Shown here: in pieces, positions 8,553-18,024 of the stretch
Layout of the letters: each line of letters starts with the position of its first letter
Numbering within the stretch: the stretch's first letter is position 1
Origin: Companilactobacillus nantensis DSM 16982
GTDB taxonomy: Bacteria; Bacillota; Bacilli; Lactobacillales; Lactobacillaceae
Length of the DNA stretch: 64,000 nt
Direction of reading: 5' to 3'
NCBI RefSeq assembly: GCF_001435815.1
Contig: NZ_AZFV01000016.1
Location: 1-64,000 of the forward strand
The notes under the pieces: generated by a model
The model's database searches: none
Seen by the model: the letters and a program-made list of their open reading frames with translations, nothing else
What the model was told of the DNA's origin: nothing
Made by a program: the position numbers and the translations under genes

Positions 8553-9756
8553 AATTGCTCACCTCATTTCCGGCTAAAGCACCAAGTACGGCACCACGCA
8601 CGATAATTCCCAATAATTGCTTCTTATCATTGATAACGGCAAATGGAATCCCTGTTTGTGAAATATCATCCATCAAGTCAGAGATTGGTGTATCTTCTGA
8701 AGTCGTCGGAACTTTCGTTTGGACGATTGATGTTAAATCGCCATTCTTTTCCCGAACTAATTTAATCACATCGTTAGCATCGACGATTCCGAGTAAGTTA
8801 CGACGGCTATCAACTACATAAGCAGTTGAAACTTCAGTATCCTTCATCATCTTCAAGGCTAAACGTGGACCAGCTTTTTCAATATTAACGATAGTTGGAC
8901 GAATCATAACGTTACCCGCAGTAAGAACCTTACTACGATCAACATTTTCAATAAATTCTTCAACGTATTCGTTAGCTGGGTGAGTCAAAATATCTTCTGG
9001 AGTACCAGTTTGAATTACCTTGGCATCCTTCATAATCATAATACGATCACCAATTTTTAAGGCTTCGTTCAAATCATGACTAATAAAGACGATGGTCTTG
9101 TGTAATCTTTCTTGAATATCCAATAACTGATCTTGCATATCAGTTCTGTTCAATGGATCAAGAGCTGAGAAAGCCTCATCCATTAGTAAAATCTCAGGAT
9201 CATTGGCTAAAGCACGAGCTAATCCAACACGTTGTTGCATACCACCTGATAATTGATCAGGATACTCGTCGTTATAACCAGTAATACCAACTGTTTCGAG
9301 TGCTTCTTTGGCTTTTTGTTCACGAGTGGCTTTATCGACACCTTGAATTTCCAAACCATATTCAGTATTTTCCAAAACCGTTCGATTAGGTAATAAACCG
9401 AAATTTTGGAAAACCATACTCATTTTCTTACGGCGAACTTCACGAAGCTCTTTTTTGTCGATTTTCATTAAGTTCTCACCGTCGATTAAGACCTCACCAT
9501 CAGTGGGCTCAATCAAACGATTGATCATTCTTACTAAAGTTGATTTACCACTACCGGATAGACCCATGATAACGAAAATTTCACCATCATATATCTTGAA
9601 ATTAGCATTATCAACACCTAAAGTGGCACCCGTCTCTTTTAGTATTTCTGCTTTATCTTTTCCTTGACGGCTTAACTCTTTGGCCTTATTAAGATGCTTA
9701 CCAAATATTTTAGTTAAGTTTTTGACTTCTAGTTTTGTACTTTTTTGAGTACTCAT
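8545..9756 (-). CDS. opuAA: glycine betaine ABC transporter ATP-binding protein with CBS domains
   Basis: The 403-residue ATPase contains Walker A GLSGSGKST, signature LSGGMQQRVGLARAL and Walker B ILLMDEAFSALDP, in the order of ProV/OpuAA. Two C-terminal CBS repeats (about residues 275-400) are the known ionic-strength/c-di-AMP sensing module of this family. The ATG at 9756 is preferred: GGGGG precedes it by 5 bp. The ATG at 9768 has no good ribosome binding site and would only add MGDL. Confidence 0.93.
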   Translation of the reverse strand: MSTQKSTKLEVKNLTKIFGKHLNKAKELSRQGKDKAEILKETGATLGVDNANFKIYDGEIFVIMGLSGSGKSTLVRMINRLIEPTDGEVLIDGENLMKIDKKELREVRRKKMSMVFQNFGLLPNRTVLENTEYGLEIQGVDKATREQKAKEALETVGITGYNDEYPDQLSGGMQQRVGLARALANDPEILLMDEAFSALDPLNRTDMQDQLLDIQERLHKTIVFISHDLNEALKIGDRIMIMKDAKVIQTGTPEDILTHPANEYVEEFIENVDRSKVLTAGNVMIRPTIVNIEKAGPRLALKMMKDTEVSTAYVVDSRRNLLGIVDANDVIKLVREKNGDLTSIVQTKVPTTSEDTPISDLMDDISQTGIPFAVINDKKQLLGIIVRGAVLGALAGNEVSNFE

Positions 9757-9781
9757 TAAATCCCCCATTCTTGGAATTGAA

Positions 9782-9809
9782 AATGCATACTTGCTATGAA
9801 GTATGCATT
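9782..9809 (-). promoter_or_regulatory. perfect inverted repeat in the opu leader
   Basis: AATGCATACTT-GCTATG-AAGTATGCATT has 11-bp perfect arms and lies about 14-40 bp upstream of the opuAA ribosome binding site. It lacks a T-tract on the minus strand, so it is more likely an operator or an mRNA hairpin than a terminator. No match to the BusR operator pattern was recognised. Confidence 0.5.
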
Positions 9810-10075
9810 ATTTGGAAATAAAAAAGCTATTATTTAAACAATGTAAATAACAGCGACCTATATAACCCTAACAAATATAATTTTCTTATGCAAATTATCA
9901 GTTTTCGTGTAAGCATTTTAGTTGACAAAATTGACTTATTTTTTAATTCAAAACTTATCGTTCAATGATAGTTGTAGTATACGATTGCGAGTTTTATCTG
10001 CCTGGGGATAAATATATTAAAAAAATTTTTAGATTTTTTTATTTTCTGCCGTAGATTATTGCTTTTTCTACCTAA
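9810..10075. other. intergenic region without a recognised gene
   Basis: This AT-rich stretch upstream of opuAA must hold the opu promoter. Candidate TTGCAT and TTGTCA hexamers occur on the minus strand, but no pair is convincing. No riboswitch fold was recognised. ACAGCGACCT near 9850 matches a piece of the repeat-family P1 arm and may be a relic. Confidence 0.4.
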
Positions 10076-10124
10076 AACAAATAGGGCAATCAATCTCAAA
10101 AATCAGATTGCTTGCCCTATTGCC
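10076..10124 (-). terminator. terminator of the acd-etfBA operon
   Basis: The stem pairs AATAGGGCAA-CAATCT with AGATTG-TTGCCCTATT, and T-rich sequence follows on the minus strand. Confidence 0.85.
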
Positions 10125-10205
10125 TTAATGCTCGAAAGCTGACCACGTTTTGTCACACTCTTTATATGAACTAATTTTCTATTTTTATATCAGAAAACGA
10201 CACTT

Positions 10206-11174
10206 CTATAAAATTGCCTCAAGTGCACGTGAAAATTCTAGCGCATTTCCGACAAAATAATAATCTGAGTATTTAAAAATTTGCGCATGCTCATCGGTAT
10301 TGACCGAAACCACTACTTTGGCATTGGCAATTCCTGCTGTATATTGAACAGCTCCAGAAACTCCCAGGTTAACCAATAAATCTGGAGCCACTGTTTGACC
10401 ACTTTGACCTATTTGTTCATTAACTGTGTATTGATCTAAATCGGTTAATGGACGAGTTACGCCGACTGTTGCATGTAATTTCTTAGCTAGGTTGTTAGCG
10501 ACGGTAATGCCAGCATCTGTCTTATCACCACGTCCCAAGGCAACAATGCGTTCTGCTTGGGTGATATCGTCAGTTGTTTTAGGTGGCAAAAGCTGACTCT
10601 TAATTACTAGTTTACTGTCTTTTTCCCAATCCAAATTTTCAATTTCTTCTACTTTAAGGTTGGAATTGGTTTGTTTTTCGGCAGCGAAAACATTTGGTCT
10701 GGCTGTCGCCATTTGTGGATGATTATTAGGAATCGTAATTTCACACATGATGTTATCACCATATGATGGTTTTGTCTGAATCAACAAGTCTCCTTCAAAC
10801 TTCAAGTCCAAACAATCAGCTGTTAATCCCGTCCTTAGCCAAGCTTGGAGTCTTGGAGCAACAGAACGTCCAACAACAGTCGCTGGAAAGATAAAGGTAT
10901 TTGGCGTGCCCTGCTTTTGAATCAATTTATTTAAAGCATCAGTTAATTCAAGATCATCCCCATCAACTAACTCGTCATCTTTAATGAGAAGAATTTTATC
11001 AGGTCCATATTCAGCAAGTTCTGTTTCTAAACTAGCGTCAGATTTTTCAATCAAAACAGCCACAACAGGATCATGACTGATTTGTTTCATTTTGGTAAGC
11101 AATTGATATGTAACAGGATTGATCTTTTGTAAATCTGTTTCTACGAAAACCCAATTTTCATTAATCACTGCCAT
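10206..11174 (-). CDS. etfA: electron transfer flavoprotein alpha subunit
   Basis: The 322-residue FAD-binding subunit accepts electrons from acyl-CoA dehydrogenase. The C-terminal FAD domain is clear: VALGRGDKTDAG, then EQIGQSGQTVAP, then GVSGAVQYTAGI and VSVNTDEHAQIF. The ATG at 11174 is used because GGAGG lies 9 bp upstream; the ATG at 11183 directly abuts that GGAGG. It starts right after the etfB stop, so translation is coupled. It forms the ETF heterodimer with EtfB. Confidence 0.93.
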   Translation of the reverse strand: MAVINENWVFVETDLQKINPVTYQLLTKMKQISHDPVVAVLIEKSDASLETELAEYGPDKILLIKDDELVDGDDLELTDALNKLIQKQGTPNTFIFPATVVGRSVAPRLQAWLRTGLTADCLDLKFEGDLLIQTKPSYGDNIMCEITIPNNHPQMATARPNVFAAEKQTNSNLKVEEIENLDWEKDSKLVIKSQLLPPKTTDDITQAERIVALGRGDKTDAGITVANNLAKKLHATVGVTRPLTDLDQYTVNEQIGQSGQTVAPDLLVNLGVSGAVQYTAGIANAKVVVSVNTDEHAQIFKYSDYYFVGNALEFSRALEAIL

Positions 11175-11175
11175 C

Positions 11176-11973
11176 TTAATCATCCTCCGCTAATATATTT
11201 TGTTTCTTCAACGCTGTTACTAATTCTTTAGCTGCATCCACCGGATTATCGGCCAATTTATGACCCACCTTGACAGTTTTTTCTGGTGATGAAATAGAAC
11301 GAACAATTGTTGGTGAACCAGCCTGTCCGACACGATCATCATCAAGTTGTAAATCACTAGCATGCCAAGTTGTGATTGTTTTAGCAAAGCTCTTTGCTAT
11401 TTCAACAACGTTTGTATACTCCGGCTGGTTGATCGTATCAGTGACAGTCAAAAGAAGTGGCAATTGTGCCGTAATTTCTTGTGCGACGTTATCCAAGTTA
11501 CGTTTAATCACCAAGTGGTCATTTTTAACAGTTACTTCGTTAGCATATGTAACTTGTGGCACTTGCAACAGCTCAGCCATAATTGGTCCCACTTGTCCTG
11601 TGTCAGCATCAACGGATTGTTGACCTAGAATAACTAGATCAACATCAGCAATTTTTTTAATTGCTTTTCCAAGAACATATCCAGTTGCTAAGGTATCGGC
11701 ACCAGCAAAGGCACGATCAGATAAGAGCACTGAACTATCAGCACCCAAAGCCAAAGTCTCCCGTAAGGAAACCGCAAAATCGTCAGGTCCCATTGTTAAA
11801 GTAATTACTTCGCCACCGACAGCTTGTTTAATTTCTAGAGCTGTTTTAAGCGCATGTAAGTCATAAGAATTAATTACACCGCCTAGACCACGACGATCAA
11901 TATTTTTGGTTTTCTCATCAATTTTGACATTCGTAGTTTCTGGTACTTGTTTAATACAAACGACTATTTTCAT
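11176..11973 (-). CDS. etfB: electron transfer flavoprotein beta subunit
   Basis: The 265-residue protein has the typical N-terminus MKIVVCIKQVPET and the conserved nucleotide-binding stretch LVILGQQSVDADTGQVGP. The ATG at 11973 has GGAGG 6 bp upstream; the upstream extension would overlap the dehydrogenase gene. It lies between the acyl-CoA dehydrogenase and etfA genes, so all three are one operon. Whether this ETF is of the bifurcating, NAD-binding type cannot be settled by eye. Confidence 0.93.
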   Translation of the reverse strand: MKIVVCIKQVPETTNVKIDEKTKNIDRRGLGGVINSYDLHALKTALEIKQAVGGEVITLTMGPDDFAVSLRETLALGADSSVLLSDRAFAGADTLATGYVLGKAIKKIADVDLVILGQQSVDADTGQVGPIMAELLQVPQVTYANEVTVKNDHLVIKRNLDNVAQEITAQLPLLLTVTDTINQPEYTNVVEIAKSFAKTITTWHASDLQLDDDRVGQAGSPTIVRSISSPEKTVKVGHKLADNPVDAAKELVTALKKQNILAEDD

Positions 11974-11983
11974 AACTTTCCTC

Positions 11984-13108
11984 CTAGGCCCGATTCCTTG
12001 CTTCAATTAAAGCAATTGCTGTCCGCATCTTTTCTACGGTTCCTTCAGCGATTTCCATAGCTCTGGCGTCTCTAATCAAATGTTCAACCGGATAATCCAA
12101 ACTATAACCATACCCACCTAAAATTTGTAGAGCATCGTCACCCGATTTAACGGCACTTCTACTGCCATAAGCCTTTGCCATAGCAGCTTCTTCTTCATAA
12201 TCTTGACCGTGATCCTTTAACCAGGTTGCTTTCTGATAAAGCAATTTAGTGGTTTCTTTAGCAACTGCAATATCAGCCACTTTTCTTTGAATACCTTGCA
12301 TCTGAATAATCGGTGTATCCATCGCCTTACGGTGTGTAGCATAATCAGTCACGATATCAAGCTCATGCTCCATAATTCCCGTTAAAACGGCTCCCATGAG
12401 CACACGAGCATCATTATGGGCACTGTCTCCAATTTCTTTACCCATACCGACTTTACCCAAAAGATGATTTTCATCGACTTCAATATTGTTCATGACGATT
12501 TCACCGACCGGAACACCCGTCAAGCCGAGGAAGTTTTCTTGCTTACCATATTCAAAACCTTCCATATTATTATCAACAACAAAGAATGATAACTCCTTGG
12601 GGGCAGTCTTGACCATGACACAGTAGATTTCAGCCAAACCACCATTGGTAATCATGATTTTGTCACCATTAATAATCCACTTGTCACCCTTCTTTTCAGC
12701 ATGTGAGGTTATTCCTAAAGGATTAGAGCCACCACTTGGTTCAGTCATTGAGAAAGCAATAATACGTGATTTAGCCTGTGGTAAATACTCATCTTTCAAA
12801 GCTTGGTTCCCATATTTCACAATTTGATCAATCGATTTGAAATGCCCCTCCAAAGTAACACCCAAGCTGGCATTGCCCTTGGCAATTTCATTAATCACTG
12901 CGGCAGTTGTTTCGCCATCAAACCCGGCACCACCATATTCTTCTGGCAACATCGTACTGAGAAAATCGTATTTCTTAATCTTATTCAGAAGGTCATTGAC
13001 ATAAGAACGAGTGTGGTCAATTTCCATATCAAATGGTGCCACTTCATTTTCGGTAAAGGACTTCACCATTCTTAAAAGGATTTCTTTACTAGTTTGTTTT
13101 TGATCCAT
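11984..13108 (-). CDS. acyl-CoA dehydrogenase family flavoenzyme
   Basis: The 374-residue protein has the full ACAD layout: an N-terminal helical domain, a middle beta domain with FSMTEPSGGSN and WIINGDKIMITNGG, and a C-terminal helical domain with QILGGYGYSLDYPVEHLIRD. The likely catalytic glutamate is in AEGTVEKM near residue 355. The ATG at 13108 has GAGGAG 7 bp upstream. Encoded directly before etfB and etfA, it should feed electrons to, or receive them from, ETF. No thiolase, hydratase or acyl-CoA ligase is nearby, so classical beta-oxidation is not supported. Confidence 0.9.
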   Translation of the reverse strand: MDQKQTSKEILLRMVKSFTENEVAPFDMEIDHTRSYVNDLLNKIKKYDFLSTMLPEEYGGAGFDGETTAAVINEIAKGNASLGVTLEGHFKSIDQIVKYGNQALKDEYLPQAKSRIIAFSMTEPSGGSNPLGITSHAEKKGDKWIINGDKIMITNGGLAEIYCVMVKTAPKELSFFVVDNNMEGFEYGKQENFLGLTGVPVGEIVMNNIEVDENHLLGKVGMGKEIGDSAHNDARVLMGAVLTGIMEHELDIVTDYATHRKAMDTPIIQMQGIQRKVADIAVAKETTKLLYQKATWLKDHGQDYEEEAAMAKAYGSRSAVKSGDDALQILGGYGYSLDYPVEHLIRDARAMEIAEGTVEKMRTAIALIEARNRA

Positions 13109-13256
13109 CAGAATTCTCCTCACATGTTAATTTTTTCACATATATATGTAAAAAAATATCCAAACGATATTTTAATAATTTCATCATAAAGCATTTATGT
13201 AGGGTTGTCTATATAATTATATTATATAGACCTAGATAACTTTAATATATTGTGAC

Positions 13257-13463
13257 TACGTGTAGTGCTATTTAATTACGCCGCTTCCAAGAGTCAGAAA
13301 TTTAGGTCGCTATGGGGACCGGTTCGAGCCAAAGGACGGTCTCGGACCTCGATTTTGAACCTCGCAAAAACCGCGAGTTTCAAAACTCGTCCCGTGGTGT
13401 AATGGCTAAAGCCATACTTTAAATTTACTAAATCACACAAGAAATCAACTAGCATCACGCGTA
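13257..13463 (+). mobile_element. MITE-like element with a cloverleaf core lacking its 3' P1 arm
   Basis: The left end TACGTGTAGTGCTATTTAA and right end CAACTAGCATCACGCGTA form an imperfect terminal inverted repeat. Inside are the conserved 5' end GCCGCTTCC, a P1 5' arm (AGTCAGAAATTTAGGTC), P2, P3 (TTTTGAACCTCGC/GCGAGTTTCAAAA) and a P4 hairpin GGCTAAAGCC. The 3' P1 arm is deleted. The rest of 13109-13526 has no gene; a relic GAGGCGGCAT occurs at about 13511. Confidence 0.75.
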
Positions 13464-13526
13464 TTATAACTTTAGAATCTCAATAACGGAAAAAGAAACT
13501 TTGGCGCCCAGAGGCGGCATATAACC

Positions 13527-13564
13527 AAAAAAACTGCCGAATTTGCAACTTCGACAGTTTTTTT
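13527..13564 (-). terminator. terminator of the dlt operon
   Basis: AAAAAAACTG-CGAA pairs with TTCG-CAGTTTTTTT around an 8-nt loop, immediately after the dltD stop. Confidence 0.9.
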
Positions 13565-13566
13565 AA

Positions 13567-14835
13567 TTACTTATTGTTGGAAAAATCTGTATTGTTAGCC
13601 CATGTGTCAGTCAAGAAATAGCTGTCCATCTTATATTGGGTATTCTTAGGATTTGCTTTCTTATCCTTGTAGAAGCCCTTTAGATGATGATCAAGCATTA
13701 ACCAACCACGCCAACCCATGTGAATGGTATCTTCGGCGATATAGTTAGGGTTCTTAACATGTGACAAGTCAACAATGTTATTGAATCCTTGTGACTTCAA
13801 TTGATATTTAATCTTAGTATCAAAGTTAGTAATACTGCTCATTGGCATCCCTGTATACTTAACCCAATGTGGATTAACTGGTTGAATAACAAACATTACT
13901 TCTGTCTTGTTTTGAGCAAACATGTACAAAACAGCTTGGAAATCGTTGTATTCAGGTGAATGTGTATAAGTTACATGACGGTGAGCATTCTTATATCTAA
14001 CAATTCTCTTTTTCAATTCTTTCTTATAAAAAGAGTTACCAATTTGCATATCATTGTCACTTGAATGTTTAGCAGCTAACTTAGTAGCCAATTTATTCAA
14101 ATCTTTGTAATCATACTTATCAGGTAGTTGACTGGCTGCCTTATTAATTTGATTTTCATGATCATTCATTGAGATTGAACCGAACAAATTATCTTGGCTT
14201 TGCAAACTAGAACGGGCAAAGTTCTTAATATAGAAACGTTGGAAATCGGTAATTTGTTTACCTTCGGAAATACGTTTCAAAGCATCATTTTCGATAGGTC
14301 CTTTATCAACACCTAAATCGAGCATTCGGTTAGCAATGTATTTGTTCATTGCTTTATCGCCGGTACTTGAATTTAAGATAAAACCAGTCAATTGTAATGG
14401 TGATAAGAAATATTTAAATGCATCAGATGGTACACCGGATTTAGTAAACCATTGTGGAGAAATAATGAAGACAGCCTTATTTCCCTTTAAGTTAGTCATC
14501 CCACCAACGTTCATAGCTTGTGTTAATGAAGCTGTCCCGGGATTACCTTGCAAAAATGGCTTATTCTTCCAATGATATTTTTGTGCCATGGAAGATGGAT
14601 GGAACGGATCCATTCTAGAAAGTTCCGATGAACCAATAATAGGAATGTAGTTTTCCTTCTCAGCGGCATTCTTCACACTTTCGCCTTTTAAGACACGTAC
14701 GTCCAATGAAGTAGCAGCTTGTTGTACCTTTTGTGGAGTAACGGTTTTAAAGTTGATTGGAGCCCAGAGAAGGATCAACAAAGCGGCAATAGCAACTATA
14801 ACAGGTCCAAAAATCATCCATAACTTTTTTTTCAT
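13567..14835 (-). CDS. dltD: D-alanyl-lipoteichoic acid biosynthesis protein DltD
   Basis: The 422-residue protein has one N-terminal membrane anchor (residues 7-27) and an extracytoplasmic SGNH-like domain. IIGSSELSRMDPFHPS carries the catalytic serine, and the C-terminal EDTIHMGWRGWLMLD carries the Asp/His pair. It acts in the final extracellular transfer of D-alanine to teichoic acid. It is the last gene of dltXABCD, 3 bp after dltC. Confidence 0.96.
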   Translation of the reverse strand: MKKKLWMIFGPVIVAIAALLILLWAPINFKTVTPQKVQQAATSLDVRVLKGESVKNAAEKENYIPIIGSSELSRMDPFHPSSMAQKYHWKNKPFLQGNPGTASLTQAMNVGGMTNLKGNKAVFIISPQWFTKSGVPSDAFKYFLSPLQLTGFILNSSTGDKAMNKYIANRMLDLGVDKGPIENDALKRISEGKQITDFQRFYIKNFARSSLQSQDNLFGSISMNDHENQINKAASQLPDKYDYKDLNKLATKLAAKHSSDNDMQIGNSFYKKELKKRIVRYKNAHRHVTYTHSPEYNDFQAVLYMFAQNKTEVMFVIQPVNPHWVKYTGMPMSSITNFDTKIKYQLKSQGFNNIVDLSHVKNPNYIAEDTIHMGWRGWLMLDHHLKGFYKDKKANPKNTQYKMDSYFLTDTWANNTDFSNNK

Positions 14836-14838
14836 AAT

Positions 14839-15078
14839 CTATTCCAATTCTTGTACTTGTTGAGCAATTTTGTTAACTGTTGACCATTGTGAACGGTCGA
14901 ATTCTGAAACTGGGACCGTAATATCAAATTCGTCTTGTAAGTTAACTAGAACTTCTACAGTTGCCATTGAATCAAGAACACCGTCTTTGAATAAATCTTG
15001 ATCTGCATTTTGACCAGCGTCGTCCAAACCTGTTACATCTTTTAGAATATCAACAATCTTTGTTTTAATTTCATCCAT
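14839..15078 (-). CDS. dltC: D-alanyl carrier protein
   Basis: The 79-residue acyl-carrier-type protein has the phosphopantetheine attachment serine in GVLDSMATVEVL (about residue 36). It is loaded by DltA with D-alanine and docks on DltB. It lies 11 bp after dltB and 3 bp before dltD. Confidence 0.96.
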   Translation of the reverse strand: MDEIKTKIVDILKDVTGLDDAGQNADQDLFKDGVLDSMATVEVLVNLQDEFDITVPVSEFDRSQWSTVNKIAQQVQELE

Positions 15079-15089
15079 AATAATTTCTC

Positions 15090-16301
15090 CTAACTAAACC
15101 ATAGTGTATTTAAAAATCCTGAGAAGATTAAGAAACTGAAACATACAATATTAAACGTCAAGAAAACGGCGAATGCATGTGTAAATTTGTTGCTTGGAAT
15201 ACTCTCGCGGTGTTTCTTCTTATACCGCAACCAAGCATCGTTTGTGATCATTGCAATGGCGTGGAAAATACCATAAACAATGTAATACCAAGTTTCACCG
15301 TGCCAGAATCCCATGATGAGGAACAATGCAACATAACCAACATTGGCAATCGTTACACGATTCTTGATCCACTTGTGTTTAATAATAGTAAACATCAAAC
15401 GCATGTAGATGAAATCACGGAACCAGAATGAAAGTGTTTTGTGCCATCTGTTCCAGAAATCTTTAATATTCTTGGCTTTGAATGGCGCATCGAAGTTCAT
15501 TGGTGTCTTGATACCCATGAAATTACTGATTGCGACTGCAAAGAGTGAGTAACCAGCAAAGTCAAAGAACAAGTACATACTATATACATACATATAAGCT
15601 AAAACCCACCAAGATAAGCCTAGCGGAGCTTGATATCTGTATGACATGGCTAAAATTTGAACTTTTGGTAATAATAATGTTCCAAAGAAGTAACCGATAA
15701 TAAATTTATAAAGGAGTCCCTTCATTAACTTATTAACACCACTGTGTAAAAGTTCAACATATTCATCACGGCTAGGAACTTTATCCACATCTTTTTGGAA
15801 ACGTTTGAAACGGTCAATTGGTCCGGAAGTAATGGTTGGGAAGAATAGTAAGAACCGTCCAAATTCATACGGTGTAATCTTCTTAATAACACCATCACGA
15901 ATTTCCATGATAATTTCAACTGACTTGAAAGTTAAATAACTGATACCCATGAAACCAAAGAGCGAAATCGTTTGATTCTTAAGCAATGGATCCAGCTTGA
16001 CGAAAACTAGTGGCACAATGGCCAATAAGACGAACATTGTAAAGACCCAGAAGTTGTTATGTTTTTTGCGATACGACAAGAAGATGAAAACTAGTAACAT
16101 CTCGTACAGAACGTAACACAATAGCGAAATCCCCTGTGTCATATTGCCACCAAAGAAAGCGGTGATCAAGATAACAACTGTTGCGAAGAAGTCATAAGCT
16201 CTAAATCTTTTACCAAACCATAATCCAATGATTATTGGTAATAAAAGTAGGAGTAAATAGATAAAGTAATGCGGACTACTGTAAGGTGTAATGTTAGCCA
16301 T
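15090..16301 (-). CDS. dltB: D-alanyl transfer protein DltB (MBOAT family)
   Basis: The 403-residue polytopic membrane O-acyltransferase has the conserved FWNRWHKTLSFWFRDFIYMRL segment and the MBOAT histidine in MGFWHGETWYYIVYG. It takes D-alanine from DltC and passes it across the membrane. Its start overlaps the dltA end by 8 bp, indicating coupled translation. Confidence 0.96.
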   Translation of the reverse strand: MANITPYSSPHYFIYLLLLLLPIIIGLWFGKRFRAYDFFATVVILITAFFGGNMTQGISLLCYVLYEMLLVFIFLSYRKKHNNFWVFTMFVLLAIVPLVFVKLDPLLKNQTISLFGFMGISYLTFKSVEIIMEIRDGVIKKITPYEFGRFLLFFPTITSGPIDRFKRFQKDVDKVPSRDEYVELLHSGVNKLMKGLLYKFIIGYFFGTLLLPKVQILAMSYRYQAPLGLSWWVLAYMYVYSMYLFFDFAGYSLFAVAISNFMGIKTPMNFDAPFKAKNIKDFWNRWHKTLSFWFRDFIYMRLMFTIIKHKWIKNRVTIANVGYVALFLIMGFWHGETWYYIVYGIFHAIAMITNDAWLRYKKKHRESIPSNKFTHAFAVFLTFNIVCFSFLIFSGFLNTLWFS

Positions 16302-17814
16302 TAATTTCGCCTATTAAAGTCTTTCTATCAATTTTCCCATTTTTACTAATTGGTAGTTGCTTTACAAACTTCAACACATTTGGAATCATATATTCCATTG
16401 TTGTCTCTTTAAGTGAGTCTTTAATATCTGCTGTTAAATCATTTTCGTCGTCTTCGTTAAATTCATTCTCAAGTACGATGCAGGCAATCATCTTGCTGAC
16501 TTGTTTCTTGTTGTTATACAAAGGAACGGTACATGATTGCTTGATCTGCTTAAGATTTCCAAGCATTGAATCCACTTCTTCTAGCTCGATTCGGTAACCG
16601 TGCATCTTGATTTGGAAATCAGTTCTACCGTGATAGAACAATAATCCGTCTGCACCTTCACTGATCATGTCACCAGTGTGATAGAAAATCTTTCCATCAA
16701 TTTCTTCAAAAGCTTTAGCTGTTTGCGTAGGATTATTCAAATAACCCCTGGAAACATCTGGACCACTAACTAAGAGTTCGCCAGTCAAGCGACCAGTAGT
16801 TTCATCGATTGAACCAATAATTTTGTGATCCATATTAGCTTTCAAATAACCAATTGGTAAACGGTCGAATTCATCCAAAGCTGCTTGATCAATTTTAATT
16901 GATGTAATAGCGACAGTATTTTCAGTTGGACCATATGTATTGTAAAGCTCAGCATCTGGGAATTTTTTCAATAATTTCTTAGCAGTTGCGTGAGTTAATT
17001 CTTCACCACAGAAGATGAATTTATTTAATTGTGGCATGTGTTCAGCATCGAAACCTCTGAACAAAAGACACATTTCAAAGAATGATGGTGTTGAGACCCA
17101 TGTATTAAAATCAGAATTAATGATGGCCTCTTGCAACATACCAAAATTCTTAGTTGTATCTTTATCAACAACATTAAGTGTTGCGCCATTCATCAAACCT
17201 GGGTAGATATCGAAAACGGATAGATCAAATGAGAATGGCGCTTGCAATAGCATGTTCATCTCACTTGAATAGTTGAATTCATTTTTAGCCCAGTCTGAGA
17301 AATCTAAAATATTATTTGTACTAATTTGAACACCCTTTGGTGTTCCAGTTGTACCTGATGTAAAAATGATGTAGAAATTGTCATCAGGACCAACACTACG
17401 ATTGCTATCATAAATGTTGTTATCTGAAGCTAAAACTTGCTCCAATTCAGCTTTAGTAACTTGTGGAGTTTCAACACCAAAATCTTTAATGTCACTCCAA
17501 TTTAAAATCAAAGCTGGTTCAGCAACGGTATTGATTTGGATAACACGTGATGGATCAGAACCATCATCAACTGGGATATAAGCGTGTCCAGCCTTAATGG
17601 CACCTAAGAACATCACTAACATTTCGAATTGTTGTCCACCAAAGATAATTACAGGACTTTTAGCAGGTAAAAATTGGTCTTGTAGAAAACTAGCTACGCG
17701 ATCAGATTTTTGCAGCAATTCTTGGTATGTATGTGTCTCTTCACCGTTCTTGTAGCAAATTTTTTCGGGTGATTGCAATGCAGTAGTGGTAATTTTTTCA
17801 ATGATTGTATTCAT
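16294..17814 (-). CDS. dltA: D-alanine--D-alanyl carrier protein ligase
   Basis: The 506-residue adenylation enzyme has the AMP-binding core FIIFTSGTTGTPKGVQI, the YNTYGPTE motif and the late HTGD motif, plus the C-terminal lysine in SKNGKIDRKTL. It activates D-alanine and loads DltC. It starts 20 bp after dltX in the same operon. D-alanylation lowers envelope charge and protects against cationic peptides. Confidence 0.96.
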   Translation of the reverse strand: MNTIIEKITTTALQSPEKICYKNGEETHTYQELLQKSDRVASFLQDQFLPAKSPVIIFGGQQFEMLVMFLGAIKAGHAYIPVDDGSDPSRVIQINTVAEPALILNWSDIKDFGVETPQVTKAELEQVLASDNNIYDSNRSVGPDDNFYIIFTSGTTGTPKGVQISTNNILDFSDWAKNEFNYSSEMNMLLQAPFSFDLSVFDIYPGLMNGATLNVVDKDTTKNFGMLQEAIINSDFNTWVSTPSFFEMCLLFRGFDAEHMPQLNKFIFCGEELTHATAKKLLKKFPDAELYNTYGPTENTVAITSIKIDQAALDEFDRLPIGYLKANMDHKIIGSIDETTGRLTGELLVSGPDVSRGYLNNPTQTAKAFEEIDGKIFYHTGDMISEGADGLLFYHGRTDFQIKMHGYRIELEEVDSMLGNLKQIKQSCTVPLYNNKKQVSKMIACIVLENEFNEDDENDLTADIKDSLKETTMEYMIPNVLKFVKQLPISKNGKIDRKTLIGEING

Positions 17815-17834
17815 ATATTTTTCCCTTCTTCCTG

Positions 17835-17984
17835 CTAAAATTCGTTATAAATAAATTTGGCACTTCCAACACCGTTATATCCATAGATATATAGGAGCAC
17901 TAAGAAAATAGCGAAAAATACGACAGTTTTAAGAATAAAAACCGTGATTGGTTTTTTTAAAAAAGTCAGCAAATTATTTTTCAT
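17835..17984 (-). CDS. dltX: teichoic acid D-Ala incorporation-associated protein DltX
   Basis: This 49-residue gene was found by reading the stretch upstream of dltA. It encodes MKNNLLTFLKKPITVFILKT followed by a single membrane helix and the C-terminal motif GVGSAKFIYNEF, which matches the DltX family (consensus GVGxxxFIYNxF). The ATG at 17984 has GAGGTG 6 bp upstream. DltX is the first gene of the dlt operon and is needed with DltD for extracellular transfer. The antisense ORF over it is spurious. Confidence 0.93.
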   Translation of the reverse strand: MKNNLLTFLKKPITVFILKTVVFFAIFLVLLYIYGYNGVGSAKFIYNEF

Positions 17985-18024
17985 AATTTACACCTCACTG
18001 AAAGAGTTTACTTATGCGAAAACT

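Noticed and set aside
13321-13331. tRNA-like T-arm motif GGTTCGAGCC in the repeats
   Set aside because: The surrounding fold, stem lengths and lack of an acceptor/CCA region do not fit a tRNA; the motif is part of the variable P2 stem and is absent in other copies.
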